Of a DNA stretch of 53,289 nucleotides, positions 1 to 8,300 are shown one piece after another. Origin of the DNA: Microcystis aeruginosa LEGE 91341 (lineage in GTDB: Bacteria; Cyanobacteriota; Cyanobacteriia; Cyanobacteriales; Microcystaceae); assembly GCF_015206885.1 (NCBI RefSeq), contig NZ_JADEXY010000008.1:1-53289 (forward strand). Direction: 5' to 3'. A program made the position numbers and the translations under genes. Each line of letters begins with the position of its first letter. Within the stretch, counting starts at the first letter, position 1. Below the pieces are notes generated by a model. That model was not told the DNA's origin and searched no databases. It worked only from the letters and a program-made list of their open reading frames with translations.

Positions 1-112
1 CGACGGTGAGCTCAGCCGAACCGCCGAACGGTGCTGCGCCGTCCACTTGGTTTTCGAGACTGGCCTTTTAATTCTAACGTAAAGCCGCCGTTCTACGGCG
101 GGGTTTCAGACC
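1..112 (+). mobile_element. possible right end of an IS200/IS605-type element
   Basis: An open frame entering from outside the window ends at TAA 69-71 and gives a 22-residue tail ending SRLAF, the sort of variable tail seen on TnpB proteins. Fourteen bases later comes a perfect GC-rich hairpin (CCGCCG 85-90, loop TTCTA, CGGCGG 96-101) followed by GTTTCAGACCC. Subterminal hairpins of this kind mark the right ends of IS200/IS605 elements. Only the end is visible, so the assignment is an inference; a plain terminator of an unrelated upstream gene is the alternative. Confidence 0.4.
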
Positions 113-123
113 CAAAATTTCCG

Positions 124-1398
124 ATGAAAAAGATTTTTTGTCAAGGGTGGGAGTGGAATTTAATACTTTTTTCAGTTTTTATCGCCATGATGCTGCCGGA
201 GTTGGCGGGTATCGGCATTATTATCGTGTTAATTAGGGTTTTTACTGGCAATTTTCGGGCAATTATCCAGTCACGTCTTAATCAAGGTCTCGGTATCGTC
301 ACACTTTGGCTAATGATTAGTGCCAGTCTTTCCCCAACTCCGGGGGATGCTTGGATTGGTTTAGGAAATTTCCTACCTTTTTTCTTCTTTTTTAGCAATC
401 TTCGGCAATTAATTAAAAAACCCTCTCAATTGTGTCAACTAGCTTGGGTGATGGTTATTCCGTCGGTTTGGGTAGTGGTGATGGGATGGGGACAAATTTT
501 TCTCGGTTGGCAAAAACCGGAAGCATTAAAAGGGATTTTTACCTGGCCCTACGGAGCGGGGGGTGAACCTTTGGGGCGGATGTCTTCGGTTTTTATGTAT
601 GCTAATCTTTTAGGGGCTTATTTACTCATAACTCTGATTTTAGCGATCGGTTTATTAATTCTAACTTGGCGGCAGTGGCACAGACAAAGAAATAAGCTTT
701 TAAATCTCAAAGTCGGGTTTTTAACTTTAACTATATTTATCGATAGTGTAGGGCTATTTTTAAGCAATTCTCGCAATGCTTGGGCCTTAGCCTTTTTAGG
801 TTGCCTAATTTTCGCCCTTTATCTGGGTTGGAATGCCTTAGTCGCTGGTTTTGTGCTCTTGGGGGGGGTGATTTCCCTTGCTTCTTGGGGACCAAATCCT
901 TTCAGGGATAGTCTGCGTTTTTTGGTTCCTAGGGCGATTTGGGCGCGATTATCCGATGAAATGTTCCCCAATCGTCCTCTAGCGACTCTCAGATCAACTC
1001 AATGGCGTTTTACTCTAGAAATGACCCAAGAAAGACCCCTATTCGGTTGGGGATTACGCAGTTTTACACCTCTCTACGAAAAAAGTCAGGGATTGTGGTT
1101 AGGTCATCCCCATAATTTATATTTGATGTTAATGGCAGAAACGGGAATTATTGGCTTAATTTTGTTGTCTGTTTGGGTGGGTTGGATTTATGCCCAAGGG
1201 TGGCGTTTATTTATCTTTCTACGGCAACAAAAAGCCGGGGGTGAGTTAATTATCTTTACCTATCTGGTGGCCTTTGGTGCTTGCGTTTTATTTAATCTCG
1301 TCGATGTCACCCTCTCCGATGTCAAGATTAATACTATTGTTTGGCTTCTCTTGGCTGCCATTGCTGGAGTGAGTCAAAGGTTAAATTATGAATTATGA
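124..1398 (+). CDS. O-antigen ligase / Wzy_C family polytopic membrane protein
   Basis: Predicted 424-residue inner-membrane protein with about ten hydrophobic segments, of the O-antigen ligase/polymerase family that joins or extends surface polysaccharide on a lipid carrier; cyanobacterial relatives include the IctB group. Typical signatures are SNSRNAW in mid-protein, GWGLRSFTPLYE in the large periplasmic loop, and HPHNLYLMLMAETG just before the last helices. The frame is open from position 31, but the first 31 codons cross a GC-rich hairpin, so ATG 124 (MKKIF, then a membrane segment) is the better start. The last codons (NYEL and the stop) are made by the first units of the heptamer repeat that follows, so the natural C-terminus may have been altered. 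Substrate cannot be read from sequence. Confidence 0.75.
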   Translation: MKKIFCQGWEWNLILFSVFIAMMLPELAGIGIIIVLIRVFTGNFRAIIQSRLNQGLGIVTLWLMISASLSPTPGDAWIGLGNFLPFFFFFSNLRQLIKKPSQLCQLAWVMVIPSVWVVVMGWGQIFLGWQKPEALKGIFTWPYGAGGEPLGRMSSVFMYANLLGAYLLITLILAIGLLILTWRQWHRQRNKLLNLKVGFLTLTIFIDSVGLFLSNSRNAWALAFLGCLIFALYLGWNALVAGFVLLGGVISLASWGPNPFRDSLRFLVPRAIWARLSDEMFPNRPLATLRSTQWRFTLEMTQERPLFGWGLRSFTPLYEKSQGLWLGHPHNLYLMLMAETGIIGLILLSVWVGWIYAQGWRLFIFLRQQKAGGELIIFTYLVAFGACVLFNLVDVTLSDVKINTIVWLLLAAIAGVSQRLNYEL

Positions 1399-1713
1399 AT
1401 TATGAATTATGAATTATGAATTATGAAGTGGGGTGTGGGAATTATAAATTATGAATTATGAATTATGAATTATGAATTATGAATTATGAATTATGAAGTG
1501 GGGTGTGGGAATTATAAATTATGAATTATGAATTATGAATTATGAAGTGGGGTGTGGGAATTATAAATTATGAATTATGAATTATGAAGTGGGGTGTGGG
1601 AATTATGAATTATGAAGTGGGGTGTGGGAATTATGAATTATGAATTATGAATTATGAAGTGGGGTGTGGGAATTATGAATTATGAATTATGAATTATGAA
1701 GTGGGGTGTGGGG
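1385..1713. repeat. compound heptamer tandem repeat (STRR)
   Basis: Runs of the seven-base unit AATTATG (2-8 copies per run) are separated by seven near-identical copies of GAAGTGGGGTGTGG, itself two heptamers long. The array begins inside the end of the preceding gene and fills the gap to 1713. Short tandemly repeated repetitive sequences of seven bases are well known in cyanobacteria; this one has a higher-order run/spacer structure. Confidence 0.9.
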
Positions 1714-1725
1714 AGAAGCTTTTTT

Positions 1726-1793
1726 CAGTGATCAGTAAACAGTAATCAGTGAACTGAAAACTCACATCTGATAACTGATAACTGATAACTGAC
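1726..1793. repeat. heptamer repeats (CAGTGAT / GATAACT)
   Basis: Degenerate CAGTGAT/CAGTAAT/CAGTGAA units are followed by (GATAACT) copies at 1768-1793. The same GATAACT unit recurs at 44106-44131 and 45615-45645, and as CAGTTAT at 25930-25989. Confidence 0.85.
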
Positions 1794-1798
1794 TCCTA

Positions 1799-1830
1799 AC
1801 CCCACCAACAAACTTTTTGCTGCAAACCCT
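1799..1830 (-). repeat. dispersed ~30-bp repeat, AGGGTTTGC type
   Basis: Read on the minus strand this is GGGTTTGCAGCAAAAAGTTT followed by GTTGGTGGGG. A near copy lies on the plus strand at 36624-36652 (GGGTTTACTGAAAAAG, then TTTGTTGGTGGGG) and a more diverged one at 52680-52717, next to the IS110-type element. Probably the end of a mobile element or its short derivative; no second end was identified here. Confidence 0.5.
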
Positions 1831-1832
1831 AC

Positions 1833-2729
1833 TTATAAATAGACTTTTAATAACCAAAGAAAAAAAGGAATAGTCAGAAAACTAGCAAGGGTAGTGACCA
1901 CAACTGTGCGGGCCATTAAAGTGGCCGAACCACCGAATTCTGTGACTAAAATGACAGTATTAACGGCGGTGGGCATGGCACTCTGTAGGATGAGAATTTT
2001 TAGATCCATACCAGTTAATCCTAAACTATTGCCGATCGCAAATGCCAAAAGAGGAGCGACTAAAAGACGCAAACCGGCCCCTAATAATTCTAATTTACCG
2101 ATCGCTAATTTTTGCTGAGATAATTGGATACCTAGGATAATTAAAGCCAAAGGAATTGCCGCTTGTCCTAGATAGCTAATACTTTTATCTAATTGCAGGG
2201 GAAGATGAAAAGAGAAAGTTTGAAAGCTAATGCCGATAAAAATTGACCAGATTAAGGGCAATTGAAAAACTAAGCGAAATCCTGAAAGAAAGCTTTTTCC
2301 TCGCAAATAAGCGGGACTAATACCAAATAACAGAATACTAGAACCAATCATATAGATTATCGCTCTTTCTAGTCCAGCCGCACCCAGGGCAAAACTAGCC
2401 ACAGGTAAACCCATATTACCGTTATTGGGCATCACAGCGGCAGCCATGAGGCTTTTGCGGATATCAGCATCGAGACTGAGACAAGAGGCGATAATTTCGA
2501 CGACAATCGCCATTACCAGTGAGATAAGAGCAAAACCTAGGAGAATTAAACCGATATTGCTGCCGGATAGAGTGGTGCGATAGAGTCCATCAATCACCAA
2601 AGCGGGAGCAAGAATATACACCGTGATTTGGGAAAGGGAATGCACTTCAACAGTGAGAATTTTTCCTGCTATCACACCGATGAGGATGATAAAACCCACT
2701 GGAATAATAGCGGAGAGGATGACAAGCAT
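1833..2729 (-). CDS. AEC (auxin efflux carrier) family transporter
   Basis: 298-residue membrane protein of about ten transmembrane segments in two halves, typical size for the AEC family (bacterial malate/organic acid or auxin-type carriers). The hallmark NNGNMGLP motif follows the fourth hydrophobic segment (around residue 102) and the second half carries the matching QSAMPTAVNTVILV segment. The start ATG is at 2729-2727. It stands alone, facing the O-antigen-ligase-like gene tail to tail with only repeats between them. The transported compound cannot be deduced. Confidence 0.85.
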   Translation of the reverse strand: MLVILSAIIPVGFIILIGVIAGKILTVEVHSLSQITVYILAPALVIDGLYRTTLSGSNIGLILLGFALISLVMAIVVEIIASCLSLDADIRKSLMAAAVMPNNGNMGLPVASFALGAAGLERAIIYMIGSSILLFGISPAYLRGKSFLSGFRLVFQLPLIWSIFIGISFQTFSFHLPLQLDKSISYLGQAAIPLALIILGIQLSQQKLAIGKLELLGAGLRLLVAPLLAFAIGNSLGLTGMDLKILILQSAMPTAVNTVILVTEFGGSATLMARTVVVTTLASFLTIPFFLWLLKVYL

Positions 2730-2804
2730 TAATCAGGTAAAAAGTAAATAGTAAACAGAAAAAAACTGATCTGATTTTTTAACAGATTTCTGTTATCATC
2801 CCAG

Positions 2805-3047
2805 TCACTCGATCGATTTTTTCGTTAGCAAATCAACTTTCCGTCCCAATAAATTCTCTAATTCCCGTTTCATCCTCGAAAACTCCAGAAGTCCCCAAGA
2901 AACACTATCTTGGAAACTGACCAGTATATCAATATCGCTGTCTGGACGAAAATCTTCCCGCAAAACCGATCCGAATAAACACATTTCAGATATCTGCCAT
3001 TTCTGACAAAATTCGCTGATTATTTGCTGGGATAGTTCTATTTTCAA
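2805..3047 (-). CDS. MNT-type nucleotidyltransferase (MntA-like antitoxin), shortened
   Basis: 80-residue protein with the minimal nucleotidyltransferase signature GS-x10-DxD (FGSVLREDFRPDSDIDIL) and the third acidic position in RKVDLLTK. In this family MntA usually pairs with a HEPN toxin and neutralises it by AMPylation. Here the usual last ~20 residues (an Arg-rich helix) are missing: the frame stops at KKSIE, and no HEPN gene follows. Start chosen as TTG 3047 because a strong ribosome site (GGGAGGTG) sits seven bases upstream; an in-frame GTG at 3056 overlaps that site. It lies 46 bases downstream of the FGE-domain gene and may be cotranscribed with it. Probably a decaying remnant of a MNT/HEPN pair. 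Confidence 0.7.
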   Translation of the reverse strand: MKIELSQQIISEFCQKWQISEMCLFGSVLREDFRPDSDIDILVSFQDSVSWGLLEFSRMKRELENLLGRKVDLLTKKSIE

Positions 3048-3093
3048 TTTTTTCACCTCCCTGTCACTTGTAATCAGTGATCGGTTTTCAGAT

Positions 3094-3954
3094 TTAAGGG
3101 GAATTATCGCTAACGACACGAAAACCAATATCATAGAGTCCAGCAGTAGCCATAAATTTGACTCGGTAGGCCGAGCGACATTTGTTCGGTCCATCATTCC
3201 AGGAACCGCCGCGTAAAACTCGTCTGTCCCTATCTTCTATTGTGGCTGCTTCGTAGTTATCGCGCCAGTAATCTGCACACCATTCCCTGACATTTCCGTG
3301 CAAATCGTAGAGTCCGAAAGGGTTAGCGACGGCAAACATTCCCACTGGTGTGGTTTCCCTGCGATCACAACCTAGGCGACCTTCCCCATAACGACCAGAA
3401 CTGCACACTTTCCCGCCATAATCCCAGTCCACCCCGGAATAGTTGGCTAAATCCGTGGAAATTGTCGGGCCAAAGTGAAAAGGGGTTGATGTACCTCCCC
3501 GACAAGCGTATTCCCATTCTTTTTCTGCGGGTAAACGATAATTCAGTCCGGTGAGACGGGATAGGCGATCGCAAAATTCCACCGCTTCCCACCAGTTAAT
3601 TTGTTCTACAGGGCGATCATAACCTTCAAAATGGGCCGGATAGGGATTAAGTTCAATATTTACCGGTTCTAATTTTGCCACCTCGCGCCATTGTCGTTGG
3701 GTAATTGGGTAGCGACTCAGACAAAAAGCCTGAATATTAACCAGAGATTGGGGACTTTGACTCAATTTCCAGCCTAACTCGCTTTTGGGCGCACCGGTGA
3801 GGTATTGACCGCTAGGGATAGAAATCATCTCTAAAAAGGTTTTTTTGCTTAAAAAATACTGATAACCTCGATTAGTGACTTTTTCCCGTTTAATTTCCTC
3901 ACCTTTGCCATTAACAGTGACCACCTCATCGGTAAAATCTAACCATTCTCCCAT
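3094..3954 (-). CDS. formylglycine-generating-enzyme (SUMF1/FGE-sulfatase) domain protein
   Basis: 286 residues. From about residue 42 (EMISIPSGQYLTG) to the C-terminus this is an FGE-sulfatase domain with a C-type-lectin-like fold: LSRYPITQRQW, YDRPVEQINWWEAVEFCDRL, YRLPAEKEWEYACRGG, GNVREWCADYW and the end VLRGGSW...CRSAYR...IGFRVV. True FGEs oxidise a sulfatase Cys to formylglycine, but most cyanobacterial members are of unknown function and often fused to kinases or proteases; here the first 40 residues are only a short charged lead-in. No sulfatase is visible nearby. Start ATG 3954 has a GAGGAG site in front. The same C-terminal fold is used as target protein by diversity-generating retroelements, but no reverse transcriptase or template repeat is present in the window. 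Confidence 0.8.
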   Translation of the reverse strand: MGEWLDFTDEVVTVNGKGEEIKREKVTNRGYQYFLSKKTFLEMISIPSGQYLTGAPKSELGWKLSQSPQSLVNIQAFCLSRYPITQRQWREVAKLEPVNIELNPYPAHFEGYDRPVEQINWWEAVEFCDRLSRLTGLNYRLPAEKEWEYACRGGTSTPFHFGPTISTDLANYSGVDWDYGGKVCSSGRYGEGRLGCDRRETTPVGMFAVANPFGLYDLHGNVREWCADYWRDNYEAATIEDRDRRVLRGGSWNDGPNKCRSAYRVKFMATAGLYDIGFRVVSDNSP

Positions 3955-4358
3955 TCTGCACTCCTCTATCGGTTATCGGTTGATCGGGTTAAGCTGCGGG
4001 CATAGAAAAATCTCGCAACCTTAGTATCTTGAGAAGTAGGCAACCCGTCCCAACCAGGGTAAAAAATACCACTTTGTAGCTACATATTACCTAAAATGTC
4101 GGATGAATGCCCCCAGAATTGCCCGGGGTTGCGTCTTTGCAATTCATCGATCACAAAAGATACCCCCAATAGATCACTGACAGAACTAAATTTTTGTGTA
4201 GTTGATCTTGACAGTAGCCAACCGTAGTAATCCATACTGATGATGGTTAGACCCGTAAAAATCCATACCAAAGAAACGAGGGTATTGAGACGGCAAACCG
4301 AACCATAAGCCGCCTCATGACCTCAAAACCATTAACCCCTTAACGAAGGAAACAAAAA
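3955..4358. other. intergenic region with leader of the secreted-protein gene
   Basis: 404 bases between divergent genes. It must hold both promoters. A clear ribosome site (GAAGGA, 4345-4350) precedes ATG 4359. The open frame at 4080-4271 on the minus strand has no ribosome site or recognisable content and is treated as chance. Nothing else was recognised. Confidence 0.5.
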
Positions 4359-4920
4359 ATGAAAGCTTCTAACTACCAAGAAATCGCCAAAGCCGCTATT
4401 CTAGCCGGTGGTCTCGCCGCGGCCGGTGTATTGTCCGTTGGCGAAAGCACCCAAGCCCAATTTGCTGCGTCTGCATCCCAATCCCGATTGTCCGTCGCCG
4501 TCACTAGCATTCTCACCGAGGGCAACGCTGCGGCTACTAATATAGCAAAAAATGGGTTATTTAGGACGCTTTCAATTTTCAAACTCTTATCGGTCAAGGG
4601 TTTCAGCGATTGATTGTCCTAATCACCCCGATCTTTGCTATAGCTTTGCCGCCGAGCAGATTTTGCCCTCCGCTGACTATGCCTATACCGGTCCCGCTTC
4701 AATCATCGTTGAGTACACTACCCAGAATATTAATGCAGGAACCACCGTTGCCATTACAGGGGTGACCATGTCTGCTGGTGCAGCTGTAAACGCAAGTACC
4801 CAACTAACGCTGGAGCGTGCCACCGCCTTTGCTGTTTCGACGGCTGGGGCTGGCTCTCAGTTTGGGGATGTGTCTGGTATTGTCCGGGCTTGGACAACAG
4901 GGACTTCCGTTTTAGATTAG
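4359..4920 (+). pseudogene. small secreted Ser/Thr/Ala-rich protein, interrupted by a MITE
   Basis: The first 61 codons (4359-4541) encode a signal peptide (hydrophobic AILAGGLAAAGVLSV, then ESTQAQ) and the start of a Ser/Ala-rich mature chain. The frame is then broken by a ~100-bp insertion (see the mobile element at 4541-4642) and runs into TGA at 4612-4614. Removing the insertion and one TA copy joins codon AAT (Asn61) directly to AGC TTT GCC in the second frame, giving an uninterrupted 153-residue protein that ends TGTSVLD at 4917. The mature chain is rich in Thr, Ser, Ala and Val with no Cys. Function unknown. It lies just upstream of the two giant GT41 genes and resembles, in being exported and Ser/Thr-rich, the protein encoded after them. 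Whether the truncated 84-residue form is still made is unknown. Confidence 0.8.
4541..4642. mobile_element. MITE with TATAGCAAA inverted ends, TA target duplication
   Basis: The ends are TATAGCAAA (4541-4549) and its exact complement TTTGCTATA (4634-4642). The inverted similarity extends to about 27 bp, including TTAGGAC on both sides (4561-4567 and, inverted, 4614-4620). Taking TA as target duplication, the element is 98 bp plus TA. TA duplication and a TATAGC start fit IS630/Tc1-mariner-type mobilisation (inference). Excising 100 bases restores the host reading frame exactly, which is strong independent support for the boundaries. Too short to encode a transposase. Confidence 0.85.
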
Positions 4921-5030
4921 TTCCGGGTTCCTGGCGGGGTGGGCGGCGGACTGGTTTAACCGAGCAGACCCGCTCCCGCTGGGGTGCTGAGTCGGATATT
5001 ACTCCTTAGGGGGTGTCTAAAACGGATAAT

Positions 5031-5108
5031 TGATCCCCCCTATCCCCCCTTATAAAACGGGGGAAATCGTAACAAGTCACCCTTGTCGAGGAAGATTTAG
5101 GGGGATCA
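5031..5108. repeat. short inverted-repeat element, GATCCCCC ends
   Basis: TGATCCCCC at 5031-5039 is matched by GGGGGATCA at 5100-5108, enclosing a second inner stem (CCCCCC around 5043-5049 with CGGGGG at 5058-5063). About 78 bp, non-coding. It resembles the C-run/G-run repeats at 22826, 30692 and 48921 in composition but has different ends, so it is listed separately. Confidence 0.5.
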
Positions 5109-5142
5109 TCTCTTGTAGATTTCACGTCTCAAAAGTCTTCTG

Positions 5143-5291
5143 ATACTAAGTCTGGTTATCAAAAACTGATTATTTATTCACCCTTTTGCCGTTCGGCTGA
5201 GTTCGCCGAAGGTCTGATCTCGCGTGGAAGTCTGGCGGCCGAAGCCTTTTGCCTGTCCTTATGAGTGGCCCATACCTAACCGATTTAGTAT
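5143..5291. mobile_element. MITE, ATACTAAATC family (149 bp copy)
   Basis: Ends are ATACTAAGTC at 5143-5152 and GATTTAGTAT at 5282-5291, imperfect inverted repeats. The left ~45 bp and the right part match the 100-bp element at 26130-26229 (CTGATTATTTATT, CTTTTGCC, TTTTGCCTGTC...GATTTAGTAT). This copy carries ~50 extra bases in the middle, in place of the TTTTGCC heptamers, containing their own stem (TTCGGC/GCCGAA near 5193-5211). The right end stops just before the next coding region. Confidence 0.75.
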
Positions 5292-5344
5292 GAGTGGTTG
5301 CCAATAACCTGAATTTTTCTAGCTTTGCGGATGCAGTCGTTGTA

Positions 5345-8300
5345 ATGATCATATTCTGTAATCGTATTCCCTACTATCAAACCGCTTGGAGTTACCGAGT
5401 ATTAAGTGAACTGTACAATCGGTCGGGGCTTGATTTTCAGGCGGGGGTGTTCCAGGACGCGGTGTCTCTTGACCGTCATTTAAGGTTACGGCAGGGAGAA
5501 GCTATCCCCCTTTTATTACAGTTTGAGGTATTGGGGCAAGATGCCCTTCAGGGGATTCAACAGGAGGGGGCGTTAGTTGTCTATAGCCACGCCGATCCGC
5601 GTCAGTCCTTGGGCAACACCATCAGGGGTAGTCAAGAAACCGTTACCCAAGCCGTGGCGAAACAGTTGCAATGTCAGCCCCATATTTGGCTGCCCTTAGC
5701 CCATCGAGTTATTTGGTTAAACGAAAGGGACATCAGGCAAACGCCCCTAGGGCAGATAGAGGCTCTAGCCCAAGCCGTTGGTTTAACGTTTAATAGCCAA
5801 GATTATCCGATAGAGAATTTATTAGATTTTCCAACCAAGTCTGCGCCTTGGCAGGAATGTTTTAGCAAGGAAGAGCAGTTATTAGTCCACTGTCTTTTTA
5901 AACCCTTGCTACTATTCGGCGGAGATGAAACCGGCGAAACCTTTAGGGAAATATTTTTAAATTTGGTTAAAGAAATAAATTGGCAAACTTGCCTGGATTT
6001 ATTAGCAACCCTACAAAAAGATCTTTGGCAAACACTACCCGATCAGCGGGAGCTAGTCTATCAAGAAATAAAAAATTCCTTGATTGATTCCTTTGCCGAT
6101 TGCGGTTTAGGGAATCAAGGGGCAGAAATCGCCCATTATCTGGGCAATCAATTCACGCAGCAGGGTCATTTTGCTTTGGCTCAGTCTTGGTATCTCAAGG
6201 CGATCGAGTTAGAGCCTGAGCGTTCTCAATCTTATTACAATTTGGGGGTTGTCAATGAAAAACAACAACAATGGGAATCGGCGATCAACTATTATCGTCA
6301 AGCGATTAGGTTGAATCCTCAATACGCCAAAGCCTACTATCGTTTAGGCTTAAATCTCAAACAGCAATTAATTAACCAGAGAGAAAACGTTAAAGACGAG
6401 AAAAAGCAAGCAATCACCCTGGAAATAAGCCAATGCTTGACTCAGGTTTTAAGTCTTGAACCAAATCATCCTAGTATCAAATTTCAACTAGCTAAATTTT
6501 GGCAAGATCAAGGAGATTTAGCAAAAGCAAAAAGTCTTTTAACAGCGAAGGAATGGGAGTTATTACCGGATTTTGTTTCCCATTTAATTAATACAGGGAA
6601 CAAATGGGAGCGACGGGGAAAATTCCCTCAGGCGCAAAACTGTTATGAGATGGCCTTGGAGTTTGAACCTTCGGCGATCGAACCCTTATTTAATCTGGGT
6701 CTCATCTTTGAAAAACAAGAAAAACTACCTGAGGCGAGCGCCTATTATCATCAAGTGTTAGCCCTTGATCCTAATTACATTCCCGCGCTACAAAATTGTG
6801 GCATGGTTTTAGAAAAAATTGGTTATATTCATGATGCGATCACCTACTATCAAAAAATCTTAACCATAGACAGTAACCATATTTCAGCCCTCAAAAGTTT
6901 ATCTCTTTGTGCCGAAAAACTCGGTAGAATAACCAAGGCGCTTGATTATTGTCATAAAATCCAGCAGTTGGAACCCCAGGATTGTTTTAATCACTCATTC
7001 TTATTATGGTGTCTTGGCGCATTGACCACTGCTTCTCCCCAGGATATCCTCGATATTTCCTATCTCTGGTATATCTACCACGTCGTTAAACAGGGCCTTC
7101 CTACCCTCAAATACCATCAGAGACAACCAGACCCCGATCGTCGATTGCGTATCGGCTATATTTCTCCTGATTTTCGTCGTCACTCCTGTAGTTTTTTTAT
7201 TAAGCCTTTATTAGAAAATCACCATCACGATCAATTTGAAATATTTGCCTACGCCGAAGTCGCCAAAGAGGATTACGTTACCGAAAAAATCCAAGCAATC
7301 TGCGATCACTGGCGCTCTACCGTGGGTCTATCGGATTTAGAAGTAGCGGAGTTAATCCAAGCAGATCAAATTGATATTTTGGTAGATTTAGCCGGTCATA
7401 CCACGGGGAATCGCCTTAAAGTGTTGGGAATGAAACCCGCCCCCATTCAGGCGACCTATTTAGGTTATTTTATAACCACGGGTTTACCCACCATTGATTA
7501 TTGGATTACCGATGAGGCGTTACATCCTTCCGACACTCCCGAATTAACCAGTGAGACAATTTGGCGTTTACCCCGTTGTTATCTAACCTATGACAACTAT
7601 CTCGACACCCCAGCGGTTTCACCCCCGCCTTTTGAGAAAACGCGTTTAATTACCTTCGGTTCTTTTAACAACACCAGAAAATTAACCCCTGAAACCCTTG
7701 ATGTTTGGTGCCAAATACTGAAAGCCGTTCCTAACTCTCGTCTCTTTCTTAAAGTAATTGGCCATGCAGGAGGAGACCCGAAAGTTCAAGCTAATTTAAT
7801 TGCTAACTTTACAGAGAGAGGTGTCAGTGCCGATAGACTGTTCATTCAAGGGGCATTCTCCGGCGATCAAGCACATTTTTCGTCCTACAACAATGTGGAC
7901 ATTCATCTTGATCCGTTTCCCTATGGGGGGTGTACTACCACCTGCGAAGCATTATGGATGGGAGTTCCTACCCTGACTTTAGCCGGGGGACGTAATATGG
8001 AGCGTTTGAGTGTCACCCTCTTAAAAGCAGTGGGTTTAGACGAGTGGATTGCGGATACTCGCGAAGATTATGTGCAGAAGGCGGTTCAATTTGCTCAAGA
8101 TACTGTCTATTTAGCCAATTTACGAGCTACGATGCGCGATCGCCTAGCTCAATCGGAATTGTTAGATGCCAAGGGAATGGCGGCGGCGATGGAAGCGGCT
8201 TATCGACAAATGTGGCAAATTTATTTAGAGGAACAAAATAAGGTTAATTCTCCTCCCCTTCCCGTGGTCCCAGAGGAGAACAGTGCGGCATATTATCACC

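Noticed and set aside
1385-1713. CRISPR-like alternation of repeat and spacer
   Set aside because: Both parts are simple heptamers, the spacers are all alike and lengths vary in steps of seven, so it is a tandem-repeat field.
3094-3200. Diversity-generating retroelement variable region
   Set aside because: No reverse transcriptase, template repeat or accessory gene in the window, and codons do not follow adenine-specific change; kept only as a low-interest note.
4080-4271. 63-residue frame on the minus strand
   Set aside because: No ribosome site, no recognisable content, and it lies in the leader of the secreted-protein gene.
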